Shown piece after piece: positions 1 through 5,958 of a stretch of 9,952 nucleotides of DNA; within the stretch, counting starts at the first letter, position 1; every line of letters starts with the position of its first letter. The notes beneath the pieces were generated by a model, which was given only the letters and a program-made list of their open reading frames with translations, ran no database searches and was not told where the DNA came from. Source of the stretch: GCA-003244245 sp035714625 (GTDB lineage Bacteria > Actinomycetota > Actinomycetes > Mycobacteriales > Pseudonocardiaceae); assembly GCA_035714625.1 (NCBI GenBank), contig DASTLT010000204.1, positions 1 to 9,952 of the forward strand, given 5' to 3'. Position numbers and translations under genes: made by a program.

Positions 1-2
1 CG

Positions 3-437
3 TGGGAGGAGGCGGGGCTCGCGGCGTGGCGTCGAGGCGACCCGGAGCCGGTGACCCCACAGATGGAGCGGACGATAGAGACCCTGCGCCTGGTTAACGA
101 GTCCGGTAGGCGGATCGGCCGGGTCCGGTTTGTCGAACTGCCGTTGACCGAGTACTCGCAACACGAGTTCGAGGTAGCTTACCCCCGGAACACTGCGGCG
201 GGTGAGGAGATCCACGTCTTGGACCGGGCTCTGCACCCGGAGTTCGACCACGTCCGTGACGACTTTGTAGTCTTCGACGAGGACGCCGTTCTGTGGTATC
301 GCTATACCGACGAGGACGTCCTGACCGGTTATGACTACACCGAGGAGCCCAAGGTGGTCCGCGACTGTGTGGCACTGGCTGAGGAAGTGCGCGCTGCGGC
401 GGTGCCCTACCGTGAGTTCATCGCCCGCATTCGTTGA
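3..437 (+). CDS. DUF6879 family protein, 5'-truncated by the window edge
   Basis: The frame is open from base 3. Codons before the internal GTG at 51 encode WEEAGLAAWRRGDPEPV, which fits the 'W/F..G.P.P' stretch expected early in this family, so the GTG is not the true start and the gene begins outside the window. The rest shows the DUF6879 pattern: a segment around RVRFVELPLTEYSQHEFEVAY, then 'AAGEEIHVLDRA', an acidic 'DDFVVFDEDAVLWYRYTDED' block, and a C-terminal helix ending in AAAVPYREFIARIR. Family members are usually about 170-200 residues, so roughly the last 145 are present. The function is unknown. In actinomycetes these genes commonly sit beside XRE/DUF5753 regulators, and here the stop codon overlaps the start of exactly such a regulator, so the two are probably translated together. 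Family assignment is from recalled sequence pattern. Confidence 0.8.
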   Translation, partial: WEEAGLAAWRRGDPEPVTPQMERTIETLRLVNESGRRIGRVRFVELPLTEYSQHEFEVAYPRNTAAGEEIHVLDRALHPEFDHVRDDFVVFDEDAVLWYRYTDEDVLTGYDYTEEPKVVRDCVALAEEVRAAAVPYREFIARIR

Positions 438-1294
438 GTTCCGCATTCGGTAAGAGCACGGCTCGGCAGCGCAGGCTAGGCGGGCTGCTGCGAAAGCTGC
501 GCAAGGCGGCTGGCCTGTCTGGTCCAGTGCTGGCTGGTCGGCTCGGCGTCTCGCAGTCGCACTTGTCGCGGGTCGAGCTGGGCGAGGCGGTCGCCACCGC
601 CGCGCTGGTCGACAAGTGGACGCATGAGACGGGGGCGAGTCCAGCGGACCGGCAGGCGGCTGCCGAGTTGGCGGATGCGGTCGCGGCGGAGTTCGTCACT
701 TGGCGGGAAGCGATCTCCAGCGGGCTGGCCAAGCTGCAACGCGACGCCCTCGACGCGGAGGCCGCCGCGGCGACCAGGATCGCGTACGTGCCCGCGTTGA
801 TCCCGGGGCTGATGCAGACCGCTGATTACGCCACGCAACTGGTAGCCGGCAAGTACCCGGACCGGGATGATGTCGCTGAGGCGGTGGCGGTGCGGATGCA
901 GCGTCAGGTCATCCTCTACAGCCGGTCCAAGATCCTGCGCTGGGTCATCGGGGAGGCCGGGTTGCGCTGGCAGGTCGCCCCGCCGGACGTGATGGCCGCC
1001 CAGCTCGAACGGCTCGCGGCGCTGGCGGTTGAGCCGCATCTGGACGTGCGGGTGCTCCCGTTCGAGCGAACCGCCCCGGTGTGGCACGACCACGGTTTCA
1101 CCATCCTCGCTGACCGAACCGACGGCGAGCCCGACCTGGTCAACTTGGAGCTACTCACCGGAACAGTCAACATCACCGACCCGAAGGAGGTCGCGCAATA
1201 CCGCGCGGCCTACGAGCGGCTGGCCGACCTGGCGCTGCGCGGCGCTGATGCCTTGCCGTTGATCCATCAGGTGCGAGCCGAACTGCTGGCATGA
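434..1294 (+). CDS. XRE-family HTH transcriptional regulator with DUF5753 domain
   Basis: The 286-residue product has an N-terminal helix-turn-helix at about residues 14-70 (LGGLLRKLRKAAGLSG, LAGRLGVSQSHLSRVELGE). A DUF5753 ligand/partner domain follows from about residue 98 to the end, recognisable by 'RIAYVPALIPGLMQTADYA', 'LRWVIGEAGLRW', 'HLDVRVLPFERTAP' and 'LVNLELLTGTVNITDP'. Length and domain order are normal for this large actinomycete family of DNA-binding regulators. The start is a TTG that overlaps the stop of the upstream DUF6879 gene as TTGA, which argues for translational coupling and explains the absence of a separate promoter. A later start would cut into the HTH. The target is unknown. 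By analogy it acts with its small partner genes and may autoregulate. No frame damage is visible. Confidence 0.9.
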   Translation: MSSAFGKSTARQRRLGGLLRKLRKAAGLSGPVLAGRLGVSQSHLSRVELGEAVATAALVDKWTHETGASPADRQAAAELADAVAAEFVTWREAISSGLAKLQRDALDAEAAAATRIAYVPALIPGLMQTADYATQLVAGKYPDRDDVAEAVAVRMQRQVILYSRSKILRWVIGEAGLRWQVAPPDVMAAQLERLAALAVEPHLDVRVLPFERTAPVWHDHGFTILADRTDGEPDLVNLELLTGTVNITDPKEVAQYRAAYERLADLALRGADALPLIHQVRAELLA

Positions 1295-1309
1295 CGTCAG
1301 CCGGTCCGG

Positions 1310-1361
1310 TCTACCCAGAGCATTGACTGTTCTATAGGGTAGATGCCACAGTGTCTGGGTA
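1310..1361. promoter_or_regulatory. Nested inverted repeats in the leader between regulator and downstream genes
   Basis: The element TCTACCCAGA (1310-1319) can pair in two ways: TCTACCC with GGGTAGA at 1338-1344, or TACCCAGA with TCTGGGTA at 1354-1361. The two pairings are mutually exclusive. A TTGACT hexamer at 1323-1328 resembles a -35 box, but no well-spaced -10 is evident. This could be an operator for the XRE protein just upstream, or alternative RNA hairpins in a leader. There is no T-tract, so it is not a standard terminator. Confidence 0.35.
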
Positions 1362-1442
1362 AAACCCGGTGGTATCCAGGCTGACTGCTAGCGCGGTCTG
1401 ACCAGCAGTCCACCGGGCCCGACTGCACTGCGGAGCCGTGCC

Positions 1443-1793
1443 ATGCCCCCTTTGCCTGCCTCCCGCCTTCCGAGTCCGCTGCCGTCGTCTCGGACCACTG
1501 CCGGGGAAACCGGAGCCGCGGCGGGGCGGGAGCTGGTGGGGCCGCCGCTGATGTCACTGACCTGTGTCGCCGATGGCCTCGACCATCAGGTCAGCGATGC
1601 TGCGCTGGATGAGGCTGGCCGGTCGGGCCGCTACCGGGCACTGTGTGGACAGGTGGTGCTGCCAGCCCCGCTCGTGGCGGCACCGGGTCCGGTTTGCCGG
1701 GCCTGCGTGGCGGTTCTAGCCGAGAATGCCCAGCGGCAAGTGCATCCCGGCGCGAGGGGCTGGCTGCGGCGGCGGCGCGGTGCGGTCCGATGA
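1443..1793 (+). CDS. Small Cys/His-containing hypothetical protein, possible zinc-binding
   Basis: The conserved-looking core starts at the internal ATG at 1551 (MSLTCVADGLDHQV) and continues through 'RYRALCGQVVLPAPLV' to 'PGPVCRACVAVLAE', ending in an Arg-rich tail. The Cys/His set (TC, DH, LC, CxxC) suggests a small zinc-binding fold. I recognise the layout as a common actinomycete hypothetical protein but know no function. From ATG 1443 the product is 116 residues, but the first 36 are low-complexity Pro/Ser/Ala. From ATG 1551 it is 80 residues. A GGAG about 8 bases before 1443 supports the long form, and the lack of sequence character before 1551 supports the short one. It is followed after 124 bases by the radical SAM gene on the same strand, so co-transcription is plausible. 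Confidence 0.65.
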   Translation: MPPLPASRLPSPLPSSRTTAGETGAAAGRELVGPPLMSLTCVADGLDHQVSDAALDEAGRSGRYRALCGQVVLPAPLVAAPGPVCRACVAVLAENAQRQVHPGARGWLRRRRGAVR

Positions 1794-1805
1794 CTTGGGG
1801 GCTGA

Positions 1806-1904
1806 ATGGCGGCACCGGTGCGGCCGAGCGGGCAGTTCCGGCGGGCTGTCCATGATTCCGACGGCGCGCTCACCGTGCACCAGCAAGGTGCTGACTTGGA
1901 ATGA
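1806..1904 (+). CDS. Possible 32-residue peptide upstream of the radical SAM gene
   Basis: An ATG at 1806, preceded by a G-rich stretch (TTGGGGGCTG), opens a 32-codon frame that begins MAAPVRPSGQFRRAV and ends GALTVHQQGADLE. Its stop lies 13 bases before the radical SAM start codon. Third codon positions are mostly G or C, as in real genes here. It has no Cys. Position immediately before a radical SAM enzyme is typical of RiPP precursors, but no motif proves this. It could be a chance ORF, or part of a leader that couples translation. Confidence 0.3.
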   Translation: MAAPVRPSGQFRRAVHDSDGALTVHQQGADLE

Positions 1905-1917
1905 TGAGGAGGGGTTA

Positions 1918-2691
1918 ATGCACGCACTGATTGTGAGTCCGTTTCTGGATAACTACATCGTCGTGCGGCCAGGCTGGCGTAACGGGGTGAAGATCCCTTA
2001 CCTGCGGTACCAGGAACTCACGCAGGCCCTCCCCGGCGACATCATTCCGACCTGGTTGACCGAGGCCGCCTGTCGCGCCTGGGGCCTCGATCTTTCCGGC
2101 CGGACCATCGCGGGAACGGTCCTGGTCAGGTCGGAGTCCCCGTTCGGCTATGGCCGTGCCTCCTACGAACTCAATCTTGGGTGCAACTACGATTGCGAAC
2201 ACTGCTACCTCGGGTTAAAACGGTTCGAGGGACTGTCCTGGCCGGATCGGGAACGGCTGTTGTCTATTCTGCGAGATGCTGGAGTGCTCTGGCTCCAGCT
2301 CACGGGCGGCGAACCGATGATCGATCGCATGTTCACGCAGGTCTATTCTTTGGCCTACGACCTCGGGATGATGCTGACTATTCTCTCCAACGGTTCCCGG
2401 CTCTCGAACCCCAAGATTCTCGATCTGCTCACCTCCCGGCGGCCACACCGGATCACGCTCAGCGTTTATGGAGCGAGTGCGGAAAGCTACGATGGGCTGA
2501 CCCGCCGCAAAGGCGCATTCAAGATGTTTGAGAGGGGCTTGTACGCCGGGCATGAGGCCGGGTTACCGCTGGCTCCCAGTCGGACGTGTGTTCATGCGCC
2601 GCTGGCGATGACAACCCGTTCTGACCAGGGGCCCCGACGGCAGCAGGCGCGTCGGGGTCTGGTGTATCCGATCCGGTGGTTACGCTGCTGA
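1918..2691 (+). pseudogene. Radical SAM enzyme, C-terminally truncated
   Basis: From ATG 1918 the frame gives 257 residues. The start is chosen for the strong ribosome site GAGGAGGGG just upstream; an in-frame ATG at 1852 has none. Residues 1-75 are an N-terminal extension (SPFLDNYIVVRPGWRNGVKI). The [4Fe-4S] motif CxxxCxxC is intact at C89, C93 and C96 (GCNYDCEHCY), followed by the SAM-contacting 'TGGEP' at 129-133 and barrel segments 'LTILSNGS' and 'ITLSVYGASAESYDG'. Homology stops near residue 219 (GHEAGLPLAP). The last ~38 residues are Arg/Ala-rich and look unrelated. Enzymes of this type normally continue through the remaining barrel strands and usually a Cys-rich SPASM domain, none of which is here. 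It is therefore probably non-functional or a remnant. It lies upstream of the GNAT/peptide/methyltransferase genes, so it may once have belonged to that locus. Confidence 0.8.
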
Positions 2692-2722
2692 GCATGCGTT
2701 TCGGTGGGACTGGCTGGCCGCG

Positions 2723-3556
2723 GTGGTACCTGTTCCGTATGTTCCAACACTCGGACCGGTGGGGCCAGGGGCGCTGTCGGCTGAGCTGTTCGACGCGGTC
2801 CTGGACGTTGCTGACACGGGTCGGTTTCTGCCTTACGACAAAGACCGGCGCTGGTCGAGCACAAAAGATGAGCGGGTGATCGTCGACAAGATTATCCATG
2901 AGCCGGGCCGCACTGTGATACCGACTCTGTCTAGCCGTGGGCGCGGTCTGCTGAAAGTCCATTACTATGGAGATGACGAGCCGAGGCTGGGCGAGATAAC
3001 CGAGTGGTTATGTCTGTGGTGCGCCACCTTCGGTGTGGCGGTTGGACGGATTATCTGGTTTCAAAGCACTCCCGATGGCGCAAGGACCCGCTTGATGCTG
3101 AAGACATTCGGCGAGCAGGACAAGCGCCACTACGGTCATGTCACGGACCTGGCGGACTGCGATGTCGCTGACACTTTCCCGGCCTTTGCCGAACAGCTCC
3201 GGGTGGACGGACTCGCCTTCCTCTACCAGCGGATCAAGACCGGACTTACCGACGGCCCGATCTTCGTCACGGTCGACGACCGGCGCATCGTGGGGGCAAT
3301 CGGCCCCCTCGCAATCCTACCCGACGTCACCGGCACGCCAACCCAGGCACCACAGTACTTCGCCGTGCATCCTGCTTACCGGAACCGCGGCTACGGTAGA
3401 GCATTGTGGCGGGCGGCGATGGCGTGGGGCGCTCAGAACGGGGCCGCGTACAAGGTTCTCCAAGCCGCATCCGGGAGCGCATCCGAGCGGCTCTACATCT
3501 CCGAAGATATGTCCACGCTCGGGTTTATGTGCAGCCGGGACGTACATCTGATGTAA
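2723..3556 (+). CDS. GNAT-domain protein (N-acetyltransferase fold), N-terminus uncertain
   Basis: Of 277 residues from GTG 2723, the last ~110 form a GNAT domain: 'GPIFVTVDDRRIVGAIGPL', then 'PQYFAVHPAYRNRGYGRALW' with the acetyl-CoA signature R-x-x-G-x-G at 220-225, then 'WGAQNGAAYKVLQA'. The first ~165 residues (e.g. FLPYDKDRRWSSTKDERVI, TEWLCLWCATFGVAVGRIIW) are a distinct domain that I do not recognise and may bind substrate. The substrate is unknown. The start is doubtful: the same frame is open and protein-like from 2612 (GVWCIRSGGYAAEHAFRWDWLAA) but has no ATG, GTG or TTG before 2723, and GTG 2723 has a poor ribosome site. A one-base change near 2632 or 2700 would connect it to ATG 2608 or 2694. 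The stop is 34 bases before the small peptide gene, so an operon is likely. Confidence 0.75.
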   Translation: MVPVPYVPTLGPVGPGALSAELFDAVLDVADTGRFLPYDKDRRWSSTKDERVIVDKIIHEPGRTVIPTLSSRGRGLLKVHYYGDDEPRLGEITEWLCLWCATFGVAVGRIIWFQSTPDGARTRLMLKTFGEQDKRHYGHVTDLADCDVADTFPAFAEQLRVDGLAFLYQRIKTGLTDGPIFVTVDDRRIVGAIGPLAILPDVTGTPTQAPQYFAVHPAYRNRGYGRALWRAAMAWGAQNGAAYKVLQAASGSASERLYISEDMSTLGFMCSRDVHLM

Positions 3557-3590
3557 TATAAGGCATCATTCGATAGGAGAGGGCCGGACC

Positions 3591-3713
3591 ATGGGCAAAG
3601 ACAAAGATGATGGCGGCGGTAAGCATGGCAAGGACGACTTCACCCGTGACGGGCAGCCGGATCCGGCCCGTCCGGTGCCGCCGCCCCCGGACCCGAACAA
3701 GCACGACCGGTGA
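3591..3713 (+). CDS. 40-residue Asp/Pro-rich peptide, candidate imiditide (aspartimide RiPP) precursor
   Basis: ATG 3591 follows AGGAGA by 10 bases and encodes 40 residues, starting MGKDKDDGGGKHGKDDFTRD and ending PPPPDPNKHDR. It holds nine Asp, eight Pro, eight Lys/Arg, no Cys, no Ser and one Thr, so lanthionine, sactionine or disulfide chemistry is excluded. Two Asp-Gly steps (D7-G8 and D20-G21) are the sites most prone to aspartimide formation. Its stop overlaps the start of a PIMT-like methyltransferase as GTGA. Known from the imiditide family: a short, charged, linear precursor sits next to a PIMT homologue that methylates one Asp, and the ester cyclises to a succinimide. Charge contrast between precursor and enzyme drives recognition in the described case. 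Inference: this peptide is the methyltransferase substrate and D20 or D7 is the target. No leader cleavage site or protease gene is evident. Confidence 0.7.
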   Translation: MGKDKDDGGGKHGKDDFTRDGQPDPARPVPPPPDPNKHDR

Positions 3714-4918
3714 GCGGGCAGCGGACTGACCAGCGCGAGCTGCGGGCGCGGATGGTAGCCCGGCTGGTGGAAAACAGCTACCTGGCCCGGTGGGAGGCGG
3801 CGCTGGTGCCGTGGTGGCCAGCGCTGGCGACCGTCCCGCGGCACGAGTTCCTCCCGGACACCGTGTGGGTCGACCACGACGGCCCCGGGCCGGGACTGCG
3901 GCCGCTGCACCGCGCTGAGGACCCGGACCGGTGGCTGGAGCTGGCCTACAGCGACGACGCGGTGATCACCCAGGTTGATGACGGGCACCCCAGTGGGCCG
4001 GGGCTGGCCGGGCGGATGCCGACCAGCTCGGCGTCGAGCCCGCTCATCGTGGCGGTGATGCTGGCCGCGCTGGACGCCCAGCCGGGTCATCGGGTGTGTG
4101 AGATCGGCACCGGCACCGGCTATCACGCCGCGCTGCTGGCGCATCGGCTTGGTGGGGAGCGCGTCACCACCATCGAGATCGACCCTGCCGTCGCCGCCCA
4201 TGCCCGCGGCGCCCTGGCCGCGACCGGTTACGGGCGGGTGTGCGTAGTCACCGGCGACGGGGCCCGGGGCTACCCGCCACACGCCCCATACCAGCGGATG
4301 GTCGCCACCGCGGCCGTGCACCGCATCCCGTACCCCTGGGTCGTGCAGACCTGCCCCGGCGGCAGGATCCTGCTGCCCTGGGCGACCAGCTACACCGAGG
4401 CCTTGGTCGGGTTGACCGTCGATGAGCACGGCAGTGCCACCGGGACGATCATCGGGGAATCAGCTTTCATGTGCCTGCGCGAGCAGCGGGAATGGCGCGG
4501 GTCAGTGGCCGCCGTGGTAGGAGGGGACGAGGACCGGGTCGAGACCGGAAGCACCACGCTGCATCCATACTGGGTCAGCGGGGACCCTGGCGCCCGGTTC
4601 GCCATCGCCCAGCGGGTCCCGGAGTGCCAGTGGCGCTACTGGCCCTACGACGACAACGACGGCACCGGGGTGCTCTGGCTGCTGGACTTCAGGTCCGGTT
4701 CCTGGGCCAAGCTCACCCACACCACCCCCGACGCCAGCGATGACGACTTCCGCGTGCGCCAGCACGGCCCCCGCCGGCTCTGGGACGAGGTCGAAGCCGC
4801 CCACCACTGGTGGGTCGCGCACGGCAGGCCAGACGTCGAGCGCTGGCGGTTCACCGTCACCCCGGAAGACCAGCAGATCGAACTGCTCTCGTCGGGGCCG
4901 GCGGGCGGGTCCGGCTAG
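3710..4918 (+). CDS. PIMT-like O-methyltransferase, RiPP-associated type
   Basis: The 402-residue product has a protein-L-isoaspartate methyltransferase core: pre-motif 'PTSSASSPLIVAVML' (104-118), SAM motif I 'VCEIGTGTGYHAALLA' (129-144), acidic motif II 'TTIEIDP', and 'VVTGDGARGYPPHAPYQRMVATAA' around 180-202 with 'CPGGRILLPW' after it. Housekeeping PIMT enzymes are about 210-230 residues. This one adds ~170 residues ending in a Trp-rich module at 357-392 (LWDEVEAAHHWW, GRPDVERW, TVTPEDQQIEL), the kind of C-terminal extension that marks PIMT homologues tied to lasso peptides, graspetides, lanthipeptides and imiditides. The start GTG overlaps the stop of the 40-residue peptide gene, so the two are coupled. 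No cyclase, ATP-grasp, LanB/LanC or lasso genes are nearby, which favours the imiditide type over the others. Likely reaction: SAM-dependent methyl esterification of a peptide Asp followed by spontaneous aspartimide formation. All motifs look intact. Confidence 0.85.
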   Translation: MSGQRTDQRELRARMVARLVENSYLARWEAALVPWWPALATVPRHEFLPDTVWVDHDGPGPGLRPLHRAEDPDRWLELAYSDDAVITQVDDGHPSGPGLAGRMPTSSASSPLIVAVMLAALDAQPGHRVCEIGTGTGYHAALLAHRLGGERVTTIEIDPAVAAHARGALAATGYGRVCVVTGDGARGYPPHAPYQRMVATAAVHRIPYPWVVQTCPGGRILLPWATSYTEALVGLTVDEHGSATGTIIGESAFMCLREQREWRGSVAAVVGGDEDRVETGSTTLHPYWVSGDPGARFAIAQRVPECQWRYWPYDDNDGTGVLWLLDFRSGSWAKLTHTTPDASDDDFRVRQHGPRRLWDEVEAAHHWWVAHGRPDVERWRFTVTPEDQQIELLSSGPAGGSG

Positions 4919-5003
4919 GTTGGCACAGCGGGGTTCGGCGGGCCGGAGACGGTGCGCCGAGGCCGCCGTCGCTGGCTGGGCAGCCGGGCCGGGTCCCGGG
5001 TGC

Positions 5004-5111
5004 TCACCGCGGTCGTCCCGCCGCCCAGGACCGCAGGGCCAGCTCCAGATCCAGCACCACCGAGCCCACGCCGATCAGCACCAGCACGGCGAGCAGCCCG
5101 AGCGCGATCAC
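5004..5111 (-). CDS. Short single-pass membrane segment, possibly a small protein or the detached tail of the upstream gene
   Basis: In this frame the codons almost all end in G or C, and the product is a clear hydrophobic helix (VIALGLLAVLVLIGVGSVVL) followed by 'DLELALRSWAAGRPR' and a stop. GTG 5111 is the only conventional start in frame nearby. If one base is removed from the GGG/CCCCC run at 5115-5122, the frame joins GTG 5127 and the primase-like gene upstream (AILTPWVAG then PIVIALG). So this is either an independent ~35-42 residue membrane protein or the C-terminal anchor of a frameshifted gene. Confidence 0.35.
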   Translation of the reverse strand: MIALGLLAVLVLIGVGSVVLDLELALRSWAAGRPR

Positions 5112-5701
5112 GATGGGCCCCCGCCACCCAGGGCGTGAGGATCGCGTGCTGCACCGCGTCGCAGGCGGGCAGCGCCGCACCCGGCGTGGGGGCCCGGTGC
5201 CAGCGGGCCTGGGTAGGCCCGAGATCGGTGGGAGGCAGCGGAATCCACTGCCCGATTCCCCGGTAGACCACCGCCGGCCAGGCCGTCATCGGGGCCAGCA
5301 GGCCGGGGCCGGAGGTGACGAGCAGCAGCCAGCGGTCCGGGGGCAGCACCGCCACCGGCCCGGCCAGACCGGGGGCATCCAGGGCGGGCAGCACGGCGGC
5401 GGCCAATGGGGTCGGCAGGTCCAGCACGTCCACCTTCCCCGCCTGCAGACCAGCAACACCCCGTACCGGCGGTGGGTCCACAGGGCGTGCGCCTGCTCCC
5501 AGGTGGTGATCGCCGGGGTGAGTGGCCAGTGCTCGTCGATCGGGCACAGCCCGGTCGCGCCGGCCCGCCCGGACCAGCAGCCACCAGTACCCAGGGGGTG
5601 GGGTGGCCGGGCACGATCGGCCAACCCCGGGTGACCGCACCGACCGCGGGGTCCCGGAGCTGAATCTGAGCACCTTGCCCGTGCAGCGATGGTGATGACA
5701 T
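5112..5701 (-). pseudogene. Frameshifted primase/polymerase-like (prim-pol N-terminal domain) gene
   Basis: The probable start is ATG 5701 on the minus strand, with AGAAGGA about 10 bases upstream. The first frame gives MSSPSLHGQG, then 'LRDPAVGAVTRGWPIVPGHPTPW'. The likely protein then moves to a second frame carrying 'GLCPIDEHWPLTPAITTWEQ' and 'RRYGVLLVC', and near 5440 to a third carrying 'VDVLDLPTPLAAAVLPALD', 'GPVAVLPPDRWLLLVTSGPG', 'AVVYRGIGQWIPLPP' and 'CDAVQHAILTPWV'. Pieces in three frames read in order as one domain that resembles actinomycete 'bifunctional DNA primase/polymerase' proteins: an RGW-P opening, a 'W..PYNV..' strand and a 'P.GRWL' strand. No single frame covers it. I see at least two frameshifts, so either the gene is dead or the assembly has indels. 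It converges with the methyltransferase gene. Confidence 0.5.
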
Positions 5702-5894
5702 CGATCGAGATTCCTTCTGTGAATGGGCTCGGTGACGGGCCAGCGGGAGAACCACGCGTCACCAGTGGGGTACCGATCACACCCGGGGCCGGGATTGTCG
5801 ATCAACACAGGCCGTCTTCAAGGGCTTTGGCCAGCGGGTTCGGTTAAACGGGCTGGTAATAGGGCCGCGGCACTGGTATCGCGGTGCGGATCCT

Positions 5895-5928
5895 GGTATA
5901 CCCACCGCCGCGTAGCAGCACCGCTACG
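5895..5928. promoter_or_regulatory. Palindrome and inverted repeat upstream of the HTH regulator
   Basis: The 8-base palindrome GGTATACC (5895-5902) is followed by CGTAGC (5911-5916) pairing with GCTACG (5923-5928) across a 6-base loop, 30 bases before the ATG at 5959. GCGGTG (5881-5886) also pairs with CACCGC (5903-5908). Position between divergent genes and just before a DNA-binding regulator suggests an autoregulatory operator. No confident -35/-10 pair is seen. Confidence 0.3.
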
Positions 5929-5958
5929 CACAGTCCACATCCCCAGGGGGGAACTCAA

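Noticed and set aside
51..437. GTG at 51 as the start of the DUF6879 gene
   Set aside because: The frame is open to the window edge and the upstream codons continue the family pattern, so the gene begins before the window.
3591..4918. FxLD-type lanthipeptide or graspetide locus
   Set aside because: The peptide has no Cys and no Ser, and there is no LanB/LanC-like or ATP-grasp gene nearby, so those chemistries have no enzyme or substrate here.
4915..5808. A single intact 297-codon minus-strand gene
   Set aside because: Only the middle of this frame reads as protein-like. Its ends are low-complexity Arg/Pro sequence, while the matching upstream and downstream blocks lie in other frames.
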